From the NCBI RefSeq assembly GCF_004331695.1, contig NZ_SJSL01000004.1:124001-188000 (forward strand): a stretch of DNA of 64,000 nucleotides. The letters are read 5' to 3'. The first letter of the stretch is position 1. Each line of letters starts with the position of its first letter. Made by a program: the position numbers and the translations under genes. The DNA is from Pedobacter psychroterrae. GTDB taxonomy: Bacteria; Bacteroidota; Bacteroidia; Sphingobacteriales; Sphingobacteriaceae. Positions 27,595 through 37,300 of this stretch are shown here, one piece after another. The notes below the pieces were generated by a model. It was not told where the DNA came from, did no database searches, and worked only from the letters and a program-made list of their open reading frames with translations.

Positions 27595-28758
27595 TTATTT
27601 ATTAACAGGCTTTGGGGTAGGAATGGGTGGTCGGCTTACGATCACCTTTCTTCCATTCACCTCAAATTTCACATATCCTATGTATTCCATCATTTCCAAC
27701 AATGTTTTAAACTTAGTGCTTCTTGATATACTTCCGCCATAGCTGATATCAGGTACTTCCCCTTTGTAGTAGACATCTACATCATACCACCTGCTTATCG
27801 TACGCATGAACCCTTTTATTCCCAGGTTATTGAACCTAAACTCACCAGCTCTCCATGCAAGGTCATTTTCTGCGGCAATCTCCCTGTTTACCTGAATCAT
27901 ATAATCCGCCACTTCACTCTGCTCTCCTGCTTTAAGTATAACAGAGGCCCTCTTAATTCCTTTTATGGGTGCCTTCAGCGCCACGACTCTCAACGAACCT
28001 TCTACCAGAGTGGTCCTTACCGTAGGCTCATCTGCATAGCCATTGATATTAAATTTAGTACCCAGCACAGTCGCTTCCTGTCCCCTGCTGATTACTTTAA
28101 AAGGCTTTCCGGCCTTCTTAATTTCAAAATATGCCTCACCTGTCAGTACCACCCTCCTTTCCCTCAAAGGAGCAAAAGATGAAGGATACTTGAGCGACGA
28201 AGCAGCATTAAGCCAGGCTGTACTCCCATCGGGCAATACCACCTTATACTGTCCGCCTTTAGGCGTTTTTATGGTATGGTATCTCGGCACTGCTCCTGCA
28301 TGGGAATTACCATAGATCAGTCTTCCATCAGCAGTTTTAGAAATAACTGCACCTTCCTGGTCTGCCAGCTGTCCCTCGCCTGTATTATTAAGCAAGATCA
28401 CCCTTCCATCTCCCAGTGTCAGTGTAGCCTGATCTTCACCCGGTACTATCACATCCTCCTTCACAGGCTTTGTGTTTAAATAAAAGAATAAACCGGTAGA
28501 AAGAGTGACGAGTATTACCGCTGCTGCAGCCCGTGTATACCACATTTTCCTTGCAGGTTCAGGTTCATCTATACCTGTATCTTCCAGTATCCTGTTCCAG
28601 ATCTCTTGTCCTGCCTTTTCCAGTTGCCCTTCCTCAACTGCCTCAGCAGCCCTACTGCTTTCATGCAGATACCAGCTCTCCAGCAGGTTCAATTCCGCTA
28701 AAGTAGCAATATGCTCACGTTGTTTCCTTAAAAGATCTGTCAGTAAAATGTCGTTCAT
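27595..28758 (-). CDS. FecR-family anti-sigma factor
   Basis: The 387-residue inner-membrane protein has a cytosolic N-terminal region of about 85 residues, one transmembrane helix (AAAAVILVTLSTGLFFYL), and the periplasmic FecR domain (TIKTPKGGQYKVVLPDGSTAWLNAASSL, LTGEAYFEI, VLGTKFNINGY) plus the C-terminal DUF4974-like part (FRFNNLGIKGFMRTISRWYDVDV). It would hold the upstream sigma factor (84 bp away on the same strand) until signalled. No SusC/TonB receptor follows; instead the operon runs into the convergent GH15 gene. Confidence 0.93.
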   Translation of the reverse strand: MNDILLTDLLRKQREHIATLAELNLLESWYLHESSRAAEAVEEGQLEKAGQEIWNRILEDTGIDEPEPARKMWYTRAAAAVILVTLSTGLFFYLNTKPVKEDVIVPGEDQATLTLGDGRVILLNNTGEGQLADQEGAVISKTADGRLIYGNSHAGAVPRYHTIKTPKGGQYKVVLPDGSTAWLNAASSLKYPSSFAPLRERRVVLTGEAYFEIKKAGKPFKVISRGQEATVLGTKFNINGYADEPTVRTTLVEGSLRVVALKAPIKGIKRASVILKAGEQSEVADYMIQVNREIAAENDLAWRAGEFRFNNLGIKGFMRTISRWYDVDVYYKGEVPDISYGGSISRSTKFKTLLEMMEYIGYVKFEVNGRKVIVSRPPIPTPKPVNK

Positions 28759-28842
28759 AACAATGGCTGTTTGGCTATATATTGTTAAGACAGTTTACCC
28801 GCTTGCAGGTATTAGACGAAAGTAAAATATTTCTGTAGTACA

Positions 28843-29424
28843 CTATTTACATAGCAATAAAAAGATCAGGCCTGTCGATACGCCAAGTTTGGTCCTCAAT
28901 ATACTCAATGCATTGCTTACCTGCCGTTTTACCGTATGATCTGAAATACCCATCTTGGCACCGATCTCTTTGTACGAAAGGTGCTGCCTGCGGCTCAGTT
29001 CAAACACCTCGCGCATTTTTGGCGGCAATAGTTGAATTTCCTGCTCTATGATCAGCGCAAGTTCTTTTTCCCTGACCAGTTCTTCTGTTATGAGTTCCCC
29101 TTCTTCCAAAAAGCTGATCAGCGACTGCTGATAATCATTGACCACCCTTTTGTGTGCGATCAGGTTATAGATTTTGTTCCGTACTGCTTTATAGAGATAA
29201 GCAGCAATAGAACTATTAAGATCCAGCGTATCAGCCCTGTTCCATAAATGCACAAACAGCTCCTGTACCACATCCTTAGCCTCTTCGTCATCTTTCAGCA
29301 TCTTACGCGCATGCAGAAACAGCACTGTCCAGTACCGGTTATACAATTCCGTAAATGCTTCTTTATTACCTTTTTTTACCAGCAGGGCCAGTTCATTATC
29401 AGGGCGTTTGGTGAATACTTTCAT
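28843..29424 (-). CDS. ECF RNA polymerase sigma factor (Bacteroidota type)
   Basis: The 193-residue protein has sigma region 2 (FTELYNRYWTVLFLHARKML, then AKDVVQELFVHLWNR) and region 4 (LPPKMREVFELSRRQHLSYKEIGAKM and a helix-turn-helix ending SDHTVKRQVSNAL). A short hydrophobic tail ends the protein, a feature often seen in this group. It would direct RNA polymerase to envelope-signal genes under control of the FecR gene downstream. With no receptor in the operon, its targets are probably elsewhere. Confidence 0.94.
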   Translation of the reverse strand: MKVFTKRPDNELALLVKKGNKEAFTELYNRYWTVLFLHARKMLKDDEEAKDVVQELFVHLWNRADTLDLNSSIAAYLYKAVRNKIYNLIAHKRVVNDYQQSLISFLEEGELITEELVREKELALIIEQEIQLLPPKMREVFELSRRQHLSYKEIGAKMGISDHTVKRQVSNALSILRTKLGVSTGLIFLLLCK

Positions 29425-29450
29425 TGTGCATCATTTGGACATCAATACCA

Positions 29451-29458
29451 CAAAACTA
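29451..29458 (-). promoter_or_regulatory. Candidate -7 box for the sigma/FecR operon
   Basis: On the minus strand this reads TAGTTTTG, a full match to TAnnTTTG, 27 bp before the sigma start. No good -33 TTG is present at the expected spacing, so support is partial. Confidence 0.3.
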
Positions 29459-29597
29459 ATCTACATATTTAATTTAAAGTACCCAAGACAAGCGCAGATT
29501 TATCTCCTATTCAGGAAAACTTCTCAAGCCCCCAAAGTAAGACAGCGATGTGTCTGCTTTTCTGTCTGTCTGCGATTTGCGTTTGATCTGACACCCT

Positions 29598-29683
29598 TTC
29601 AGCTTCGGACCAGCTTCGGGCCAGCTTCGGCTCAGGTTCGGCTCAGGTTCGGAAAAACCCGCTGCTGAGCCGAACCTGAGCCG
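29598..29683. repeat. 11-bp tandem repeat fused to an 18-bp hairpin
   Basis: Five 11-bp units ending in TTCGG follow each other at 29598-29652: three of the form nnCAGCTTCGG, then two of CTCAGGTTCGG. The last part, CGGCTCAGGTTCGGCTCA (29628-29645), is perfectly inverted at 29666-29683 over a 20-nt loop. On the minus strand it could end the sigma-independent transcript upstream, but no T-run follows either arm, so it is not a standard terminator. Confidence 0.8.
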
Positions 29684-29800
29684 GAGATCTTCCGCTGCTC
29701 ATCCGCTGGCAGAACCTACTCAAGTAAAACACAAATAAAGCACCAAATGTCCAGAAATTCAGAAATGTATATAGATAGACTCTTTATTCCGCTGTTTGTA

Positions 29801-30367
29801 CTAGGCTAAAGGTACTTCAAGCTTCCTGATCACTCTTGCCGGATTTCCTACAGCCAGTGAATCATCTGGTATGTCCTTCGTCACCACTGATCCTGCCCCT
29901 ATCACATACCTGGCTCCAATCTTTACACCCGGACAAATCACGGAACCGCCCCCTATCCAGCAATCATCGCCTATAGTCACCGGCTTTGCATTCTCCTTAC
30001 TTCTCCTTGCCACCGCATCCAGCGGATGCGTAGCTGTATAAATCTGAACCGCAGGCCCGCAAAACACGTTACTTCCCAACGTTACAGGCATTACATCCAA
30101 TACCACACAGTTCACGTTAAAGTATACATTTTCACCACAACTGATGTTATAGCCATAATCACAGTTAAAAGGTGGTTCTATATACAGGCTGTCCGGAGCA
30201 TTTGGAATCAGTTTATTCAATACCTTTCTGGAATTTTCATTCATCAGGTATTCATCTACATTCAGTTGCTTCAACAGCCGCTTACATTCCAGTCTTTCTT
30301 TTACCAGTGTTTCATCATTTGCCAGGTAATATTCCCCTGCCAGCATTTTCTCCTTTTCTGTTTGCAT
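29801..30367 (-). CDS. Sugar O-acetyltransferase (maltose/galactoside acetyltransferase family)
   Basis: The 188-residue enzyme of the left-handed beta-helix family transfers acetyl from acetyl-CoA to a sugar hydroxyl. It opens with the Mac domain (KEKMLAGEYYLANDETLVKER), followed by hexapeptide coils (GENVYFNVNCVVLDVMPVTLG), the catalytic His in YTATHPLD, and the C-terminal coils (VTIGDDCWIGGGSVICPGVKIG). Length and order match E. coli Maa/LacA. It is cytosolic. The gene is 74 bp downstream of the DUF2784 gene on the same strand and may be read with it. Confidence 0.94.
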   Translation of the reverse strand: MQTEKEKMLAGEYYLANDETLVKERLECKRLLKQLNVDEYLMNENSRKVLNKLIPNAPDSLYIEPPFNCDYGYNISCGENVYFNVNCVVLDVMPVTLGSNVFCGPAVQIYTATHPLDAVARRSKENAKPVTIGDDCWIGGGSVICPGVKIGARYVIGAGSVVTKDIPDDSLAVGNPARVIRKLEVPLA

Positions 30368-30441
30368 ATATTATCCTATTTTCAGTCCGCAAGATACCAT
30401 TTGTCAGCAAGGCTATAGATTTGCCATTCAAAAATCGGTAC

Positions 30442-30828
30442 CTATTTACGCTTCTTCTTCCTGAAGAAATTCAGATACACCGACATAAAGGCCGCTATTG
30501 CAAAGCCACCGGCGGTCAATGTATCTATCGTATCCGAATACACTGCTACCGGGCTAACTTTATCCACCATATATTTGATGAACGAGTTTGGCAATCCCTG
30601 CTCCCCTAAATGCTCCTTTAGCTGCCATTGCCAGTCGGTAAGCGGACAATACCCTATACCGTACCAAATACCCAATAAAAGCCAGCAGGAGGCAGTCACC
30701 ACAACCACTATAAAATGGGCCCTTCTTGTAGCAGGCCAGATCCAGCCCAGAAGATTGAAGCCTACGATTAGCAGGTGCAGCAAGGTCAATAAATAATCTA
30801 ATATCAAATACCCGGTCATACCGCTCAA
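30442..30828 (-). CDS. DUF2784 membrane protein
   Basis: The 128-residue protein has three or four predicted membrane helices (YLLTLLHLLIVGFNLLGW, FIVVVVTASCWLLLGIWYGIG, a C-terminal helix near TLTAGGFAIAAFMSVYL) and the family's short WIWPATRRAH and GYCPLTDWQWQLKEHLG motifs. Its function is unknown. The start overlaps the antiporter stop by 4 bp, so it is translationally coupled to that gene. A basic tail (KKKRK) ends it, which suggests a cytoplasmic C-terminus. Confidence 0.85.
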   Translation of the reverse strand: MSGMTGYLILDYLLTLLHLLIVGFNLLGWIWPATRRAHFIVVVVTASCWLLLGIWYGIGYCPLTDWQWQLKEHLGEQGLPNSFIKYMVDKVSPVAVYSDTIDTLTAGGFAIAAFMSVYLNFFRKKKRK

Positions 30829-32420
30829 CTTATCTTTAATTCGTTCAGGTCCAGCTGCAGCTCGGCCTTACGAATCTCCTCGTCACTATGAAATTTTTCC
30901 TTTCTCAACTGAAATAGTTCTTTGCGCTGCAGGCTGTAAATATGCAGCAGGATTTCCTGATAGCGTTCTATTTCATGCAGCTGAGTTTCATTGCACTGCA
31001 TGGCGGCCAGTTGCAGTTCCAGTCCGCCGGTAGTTCTTTCCAGGTCCTGCTTTAAAAAAGCCACCAGTTCATTCTTAGTTACATCAGCGGTATATTTCCC
31101 ACTCAGTGTCTGCATAGCAATTTTGTTCAGCCTTACCTGTATACTTGCCTGTTGCTCTTCTTCTGGAATTACGGGATCTATTTCCGTCAGATTAATTAGC
31201 CTGACCACCAGTGGCAATAACAGTCCCTGGAATACCAGCGTCACAAATATGACCACAAAGGTGATAAAGACAATGATGTTTCTGAGTGGAAATGCGGTTC
31301 CGTCGGTCATTAGCAAAGGGATAGATAAGGCCGTAGCCAACGATACCACGCCCCTCATGCCCGCCATACAGATCACCAAAGGACCTTTCCAGCCTGGATT
31401 AGGCTCTTGAGCTGCTTTCTTACTGATCATCCTGGGGATGAAGGTAGCCGGATACACCCAAATAAAGCGGATCCCGATGATGATACCGGTAATGATCAAA
31501 CCATACTTGATCCCATCAGCTACCGAATAGTTGCCAAGGCCTTCTATGATATCCGGAAGGGCCAGACCTATCAGGATAAACACCACAGCATTCATCACAA
31601 AGATCATGGTAGTCCATACCCCCAGCATATTCAAGCGCGTACTGCCGGTTTGAAAGATCTCATGCGAACGATACGAAATGAACAGTCCGCCTGTTACAAC
31701 TGCCATTACACCTGAAAAGTGGAACTGCTCTGCACCAAGAAATAACAGATAAGGAGTCATGACCGTAAATGCGGCATCAATGGCGGGTGTGGTCGGTAAA
31801 AACCGGTGTACCACGTACATGATGTGTGCCCCAACCAGGCCGACCACAATACCCATTCCTGCTACCAAGAAGAACTGGCCTGTGGCTTGTTGCAGAGAAA
31901 AGGTACCAGTCAGCACGGCCATCAGCGCAAAGCGGAATACGATCAGTGAGGAGGCATCGTTGATCAGGCTTTCACCCTCCAGAATGGTCATGATGCGTTT
32001 CGGCATCTTCATCCCTTTCAATACGGTAGCAGCCGCTACCGCATCTGGCGGCGAGATGATCCCGCCCAACAAAAAGCCCAATGCCAGCGTAAAACCAGGG
32101 ATAATGGCCACAGAAGTATAAGCTACCACCATAGAGGTAGTAAATACCAGACCGAAGGCCAGCAAGGCAATGGGTCGCTTCCATTTCCAAAAGTCATTCC
32201 ATGAGGTATACCATGCTGCTTCGTACAACAATGGCGGAAGGAAAATCAGAAATATGATTTCCGGGTCCAAGTGCAGCCTGGGAATTCCCGGTATAAAACT
32301 GATGCCCAATCCGGCAATTACCAGAAAGATCGGATAGGCGATTTTTATTCGCTGTGCCAGCATTACCAGCAGGAATGCAGAAAATAATAAGCTGAGGATT
32401 AAGAGTAGATGGTGGTGCAT
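30825..32420 (-). CDS. Na+/H+ antiporter (CPA1 family)
   Basis: The 531-residue protein has about 12 membrane helices (residues 1-400) with the CPA1 signatures GGIISPPDAVAAATVLK and LEGESLINDASSLIVFRFALM, containing the Asp residues that bind Na+ or H+, followed by a cytoplasmic helical tail rich in Gln, Glu and Lys. It exchanges cytosolic Na+ for H+ and would help with pH and salt tolerance. It heads a minus-strand unit with the overlapping DUF2784 gene and maybe the acetyltransferase. Confidence 0.94.
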   Translation of the reverse strand: MHHHLLLILSLLFSAFLLVMLAQRIKIAYPIFLVIAGLGISFIPGIPRLHLDPEIIFLIFLPPLLYEAAWYTSWNDFWKWKRPIALLAFGLVFTTSMVVAYTSVAIIPGFTLALGFLLGGIISPPDAVAAATVLKGMKMPKRIMTILEGESLINDASSLIVFRFALMAVLTGTFSLQQATGQFFLVAGMGIVVGLVGAHIMYVVHRFLPTTPAIDAAFTVMTPYLLFLGAEQFHFSGVMAVVTGGLFISYRSHEIFQTGSTRLNMLGVWTTMIFVMNAVVFILIGLALPDIIEGLGNYSVADGIKYGLIITGIIIGIRFIWVYPATFIPRMISKKAAQEPNPGWKGPLVICMAGMRGVVSLATALSIPLLMTDGTAFPLRNIIVFITFVVIFVTLVFQGLLLPLVVRLINLTEIDPVIPEEEQQASIQVRLNKIAMQTLSGKYTADVTKNELVAFLKQDLERTTGGLELQLAAMQCNETQLHEIERYQEILLHIYSLQRKELFQLRKEKFHSDEEIRKAELQLDLNELKIS

Positions 32421-32607
32421 ATTTACAATTATACCGCAAGATAATAATTAGAAATTATTTGGTACTCAGTGAGATGCTAATTTAAAGAACTTGACTATAT
32501 ATTATTTGGATTGTATATAAACATAATCCATGAGAAATAATGCCATAGTTAAAACTAAATTACTCGTATATTGTTCATTAAGTATCACTCAACGAAAGCT
32601 CTTTGTT

Positions 32608-33156
32608 ATGAAGTACGCAGTGACATTCTTTTCAATCATTCTTTTAATGCTATCCATGGGTACCATTGGTCAGGAAAAGAAACCCATCAGTAACGAGACT
32701 TTTTTACAGCAGTCTGAAATAGATGGAATAAATGGGGTGGCGCTTGGTATTTTTGCACAAAAAAAAGTAGTGGATAAACATTTACGGAAGTATTCAATAC
32801 TGGCACATAATGACCAGGTTAAGGTCAACAACAAATTATTGCTGCTGGCCGGCAAAAAGAATGTCTCATTGCCAAATATATTGGCCGACCCCAGCTTGCT
32901 TAAAGAAATACCTGTAGATATGGACATGCAGTTTTCATCAGATGAAACGCCCGATAGGGTTAAGAACATATTTGACGTTTCGTATGTAAAGATGATGATC
33001 GAAGATTATCAGAACTCAGTTAAGTTTTATGAAAGCAGCTTGAATACTACGGACCCTGATATCAAAAATCACATCCACGAATGCCTTCCTGTTTTTAGAA
33101 AAAACCTGCAGTATGCAATCCGCTTTACCCAACAGGTGGTGCTGGCCAGGGAATGA
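32608..33156 (+). CDS. DUF4142 exported protein
   Basis: I place the start at the ATG at 32608, which opens directly on a signal peptide (YAVTFFSIILLMLSMGTIGQ); the reading frame is open to an ATG at 32530. The mature region of about 160 residues fits DUF4142, a four-helix ferritin-like bundle: SNETFLQQSEIDGINGVALG, the KHLRKYSILAHNDQVKVN helix and VSYVKMMIEDYQNSVKFYE. The family is periplasmic and of unknown function. It seems to be a single gene. Confidence 0.88.
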   Translation: MKYAVTFFSIILLMLSMGTIGQEKKPISNETFLQQSEIDGINGVALGIFAQKKVVDKHLRKYSILAHNDQVKVNNKLLLLAGKKNVSLPNILADPSLLKEIPVDMDMQFSSDETPDRVKNIFDVSYVKMMIEDYQNSVKFYESSLNTTDPDIKNHIHECLPVFRKNLQYAIRFTQQVVLARE

Positions 33157-33177
33157 CATAAATTCCGCCAGGGATAG

Positions 33178-33208
33178 TTTGAATCTTAAACTGTTTTCTG
33201 TAGCTTAG
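33178..33208 (+). promoter_or_regulatory. Candidate promoter
   Basis: TTTG at 33178-33181 and TAGCTTAG at 33201-33208 are spaced 19 bp, near the Bacteroidota consensus (the -7 box matches in TA and one of TTTG's T's only in part). It lies 27 bp before the next gene's start. Confidence 0.3.
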
Positions 33209-33234
33209 TTTCAGATGCAATTAATCTCTCTGAA

Positions 33235-34302
33235 ATGAATAAAACGCTTTTACTCTTAATCTTACTGCTGTCTCATTTTGTCTTACCTGCGCAGGAAAGT
33301 TTCACCATCAGTGGAACCCTCACCAATGCCAAAGGTGAAAAGCTGGAATCAGCTACGGTGTTCATTGGTAATTCTCAAATCGCTACCGTAAGCGATAAAG
33401 ATGGGGTTTTCAGTATTTCCGGCCTTAGTGCGGGTACCTACCAGCTCATCGTTAACCTGCTTAGTTATGCTCCGGCAAAGCAGGAAGTAGTGATCAAAGG
33501 AGGTTCAGAAGTGGTAAACCTGGTTCTCCAGGAAAAGGGAATTGCCCTGAAAGGTGTAGTGATCGGCGATGAATCCAAGCGAAAGAACTTTTTAAAGACT
33601 TTTAACAAATACTTTTTGGGAGAATCGGAAAATGCCAAAGGCTGTGTGCTCATGAACCCGGATGTGCTGGACTTCTCTACCAACAAAGCGCTGATGCAGG
33701 CTACAGCCGAGGACTTCCTGATCGTAGAAAACAACAAATTAGGCTATCGCATTAAATACCTGCTCCGCAACTTTCAGTACAACAGTGCCGGTGACGTGAC
33801 CACCTATGATGGTGAAGCTTTTTTTGAACCATTAAAAGGAACTGAAGCGCAAAAAAAAGAATGGAAGGTAAACAGGGAGAAGACCTATAAGGGATCGTTG
33901 ATGCACTACCTAAGGGCATTATATACCAATACTACCCGCGAGGAAGGATTTCTGACGTATGCAGTTACCAACCAGTTATTTCCGATGGTAGCCGATCCAA
34001 ATCCGGTATCTACCATTCAGCTTATTACACGGGTAGACAGCAACTTTATCGTCGTAAAATATCCAAAGCGTTTGTATACAGTCTATGACCCCAAGAAGGC
34101 AGCAGATGAGCTTAGGTTGGCGAAAGGAGATAAGATCATAGAATATCTGGACAAGACTGGCTCTGTGCTGATGATCAAGGCAGAAATTGATGCCAAAGGC
34201 CGCTATTCGGAAAATCAGAATATCCTGATGCAAGGATTCTGGTCTAAACTGCGGGTCGGTGATCAGTTGCCTTTTGAATATGACCCCAAAGAAGGTGGCT
34301 AA
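33235..34302 (+). CDS. Exported protein with carboxypeptidase-regulatory-like domain
   Basis: The 355-residue protein has a signal peptide (ending LPAQ) and then a CarboxypepD_reg-like beta-sandwich (residues about 22-105: FTISGTLTNAKGEKLESATV, SDKDGVFSISGLSAGTYQL), the same fold used as plug-linker in SusC proteins. The remaining 250 residues are unannotated; they include KNFLKTFNKYFLGESENAKGC and a stretch with many aromatic residues. Similar proteins are common in Bacteroidota, with unknown function. It stands apart from its neighbours. Confidence 0.8.
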   Translation: MNKTLLLLILLLSHFVLPAQESFTISGTLTNAKGEKLESATVFIGNSQIATVSDKDGVFSISGLSAGTYQLIVNLLSYAPAKQEVVIKGGSEVVNLVLQEKGIALKGVVIGDESKRKNFLKTFNKYFLGESENAKGCVLMNPDVLDFSTNKALMQATAEDFLIVENNKLGYRIKYLLRNFQYNSAGDVTTYDGEAFFEPLKGTEAQKKEWKVNREKTYKGSLMHYLRALYTNTTREEGFLTYAVTNQLFPMVADPNPVSTIQLITRVDSNFIVVKYPKRLYTVYDPKKAADELRLAKGDKIIEYLDKTGSVLMIKAEIDAKGRYSENQNILMQGFWSKLRVGDQLPFEYDPKEGG

Positions 34303-34331
34303 CTTGTCTATACAAATATTTAAATAAACGC

Positions 34332-34361
34332 TTGATATACTGGACTGGATGCCTATATTTA
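34332..34361 (+). promoter_or_regulatory. Candidate promoter of the DUF6807-cytochrome fusion gene
   Basis: TTG at 34332-34334 and TATATTTA at 34354-34361 are 19 bp apart; only the final G of the -7 consensus is missing. It lies 26 bp before the start at 34388. The same TATATTTA box occurs upstream of the genes at 7091 and 19872. Confidence 0.4.
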
Positions 34362-34387
34362 TTACTCGAATATAAACCACTTCCTGT

Positions 34388-37300
34388 ATGTTAAAATCTG
34401 TTCTGCTATTGATCACCTTTGTGCTGACCCTTTGGTTTGGCCCCAAATATTTCACTAATAAGGCCGAAGTTGAGCTCCTGGCACAACAGGATGAAAAGAC
34501 AGGAACCATCTCTATTGTCAGAACTGACACAAAACAAACCGTTCTGGTACAAAACGCAGGAGAAAACTTCCGTCCATATATCCACCCCATAGCCGCTCCT
34601 GATGGCAAAGGGGTGCTCACCGAATTTAGTCCCGAACACCACAAACACCAAACCGGCCTCTATTGGGGCCTGACCAATGTAAACGGCCGCAACTATTTCC
34701 AAAACCCCGGCAATGGCTACTGGAAGCGGGTAGCAGTTCGCACCATTGAAAAAGCAGGCACTACCGTAACATGGCAAACCGTATATGATCTTTTGGATGA
34801 AAAAGGTGGCACGGTCATGACTGAAACCCAGAACTGGAGCATGGAATGCCTGAACGGAAAATTTGTACTCAGCCTGGAATGGAAAGGTGAAGCAAAAACG
34901 GACGTCACAGTAGGCAAATATCCTTACGGGGGTCTGTTTTTAAGGATGCCCTGGAAGCCGGGTATCGATGCTGAGGTCATCAATGCCTCACGCCAGCGCA
35001 ATGAAAAAGCTGAAGGACAGCCTTCTACCTGGGTAGATATTGCCATGCAGGTAGCAGGAAGAAGTGACAAAGCCCATATGGCGATCTTTGATCATCCTGG
35101 TAATAAAGGCTATCCGCAGAAATGGCGGGTAGATCAACAAATGGGCGTAGGCCCGGTTCGCTCTGTTGATGCCGACTGGACGATAAAAAAAGGGGAAACA
35201 GAAACACTAAGATACCAGTTGCTGGCCTATACCGGCAATTTCAATGACCTGGAACTCAACAATGCCTGGGGTAAATTTGCAGGTAAAGACCCCGCTTGGG
35301 CTACGGTAGACCTCTGGGCACTGGCCAAGCAGGAAGGCCGCGATGCGAAGTTCCTCAATCCTGAAGAAGCAGTAAATGCCATGACACTCAAAGATGGCTT
35401 TATGGCCAATGTATATGCGGCAGAACCTATGATCACCCAGCCGATGGCCTTTTGCTGGGACGATAAAGGCCGACTATGGGTAGCGGAAAACCGCGATTAT
35501 GAAGCAAGATCATCTGGCTTCTCCAACGATGGCAACAGCCGGATACTGATCCTGGAGGATACTGACCATGATGGCAAGGCCGACACTAAAAAGGTCTTTG
35601 CCGATGGCATCCCCTTCCCTGCCGCGATGGCTGTGGGATTTGACGGCGTGTTTATCGGCGCGCCGCCAAACCTGCTGTTTATACCAGACAAGAACCACGA
35701 CGACAAAGCGGATATGGCCGATATAGAAGTCCGGCTGACCGGCTGGGGCATCCGCGACAGGCACGAGACAATGAACAGTTTCCATTGGGGGCCTGATGGA
35801 TGGCTCTATGGCTTGCAAGGTTTCGCTACGCCTTCGCGTATAAAGAAACCTGTGGGCAAAGGAAAATTGTATAGTCACAAAGAGCCCTTTCCAGATGATG
35901 AGATACTAAGAGGTGAAGGTGTAGACATCAATGGCGGTGTATGGCGCTATCATCCGCTCAAAGATAAGTTTGAGGTAGTTTCACACGGCTTTAGCAATCC
36001 CTGGGGCATAGATTATGATGCCAAGGGTCAGTTGTTCATTACCGCCTGTGTGATACCCCACCTTTGGTATGTGATCCCCGGAGGAATCTATCACCGTCAG
36101 GGCGGCCAGCATTTCAATCCGTATACCTATTCTGATATCAAAACCATTGCAGACCATAGCCACAGGTCTGCGCATGGCGGCGCGAGTATTTACCAGTCAG
36201 ATGCCTTCCCTCAGGATCAGCAAGGCCGGATATTTATGGCCAATATCCATGAGCATGCCATCCTTACCGATATCTTAACACCTAAAGGTTCAGGCTTTTC
36301 AGGATCGCATGGCGATGACCTGATGTCGGCCAACAATGCACAATGGGTCGGTTTTAGCACATCCGTCGGCCCTGATGGCAGTCTGTATGTACTGGATTGG
36401 CATGATGCAGATATCTGCGGTGGTTCGGTACTCCACAAAGAAACCGGCCGCGTGTTTCGCATCTCGCCTAAAACATCACTGGCAGAGAACTTTAAAAACA
36501 GGTATGCAGATTTAAATAAACTGGCAGATAAAGAACTGGTAGCATTGCAGACCAGCAAGAGCGACTGGCACTCGAGACGTGCGCGGGTAATCCTGCAGAA
36601 CAGGGCTTATACAGGAAAGCTGAAAAAAGACACGCATAAAGCCTTAACGGCTATTTACACCAGCAACCCAGAGGTCAACTACCGGCTAAGGGCTATGTGG
36701 GCCTTGCATGTTACTAAAGGGCTGTCACAGACTGAGCTTGTAAGCGCCCTGGACGACAAAGAGCCGTATATCCGCGGCTGGGCCGTACAGTTGCTTTGGG
36801 AGGATGGCGCACCTGCCGAACCGGTTATCGCAAAGTTTGCCAAGATGGCCTCACAGGAAAAATCGCCTGTAGTACGGCTTTACCTGGCCTCTGCCATGCA
36901 GCGGCTCGGTCTTGATCAGCGCTGGGCAATTGCAAGTGGCCTGCTACAGCATGCTGCAGACGAGAAAGACCATAACCTACCTAAGATGCTGTGGTTTGGT
37001 ATAGAGCCCCTGGTCGCAAAATACCCTGCTAAAGCGCTAGATCTTGCTGCCCAAAGTAAACTGAGCCTGATCAGGAAATATATCGCCAGGCGTACAGTAG
37101 ATGCCGACCAGACCAATACCCTGGTGACCTGGCTGGGTAAGCAAAACAGTGCAGATACTGCCATGATAGCTGGTATGCGTGATGCACTGGAAGGACGGAC
37201 AGACCTCAAAACTCCTGCCGACTGGAAAACAACTTATGCCAAATTACAGGGCTCGGGTGAAAGAAACAAGCAGCTTTCGCTGGAAATAGCACAGTTCTTT

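Larger units (their letters stand above)
29425..29800. other. 376-bp intergenic region with repeats
   Basis: No gene was found between the sigma factor start and the acetyltransferase stop. The region holds the candidate promoter at 29451-29458 and, at 29598-29683, an 11-bp tandem repeat that merges into a large hairpin. Local GC is clearly above that of the flanks in the repeat. Confidence 0.6.

Noticed and set aside
29598..29652. CRISPR array
   Set aside because: Units are 11 bp with no spacers and no cas genes are in the window.
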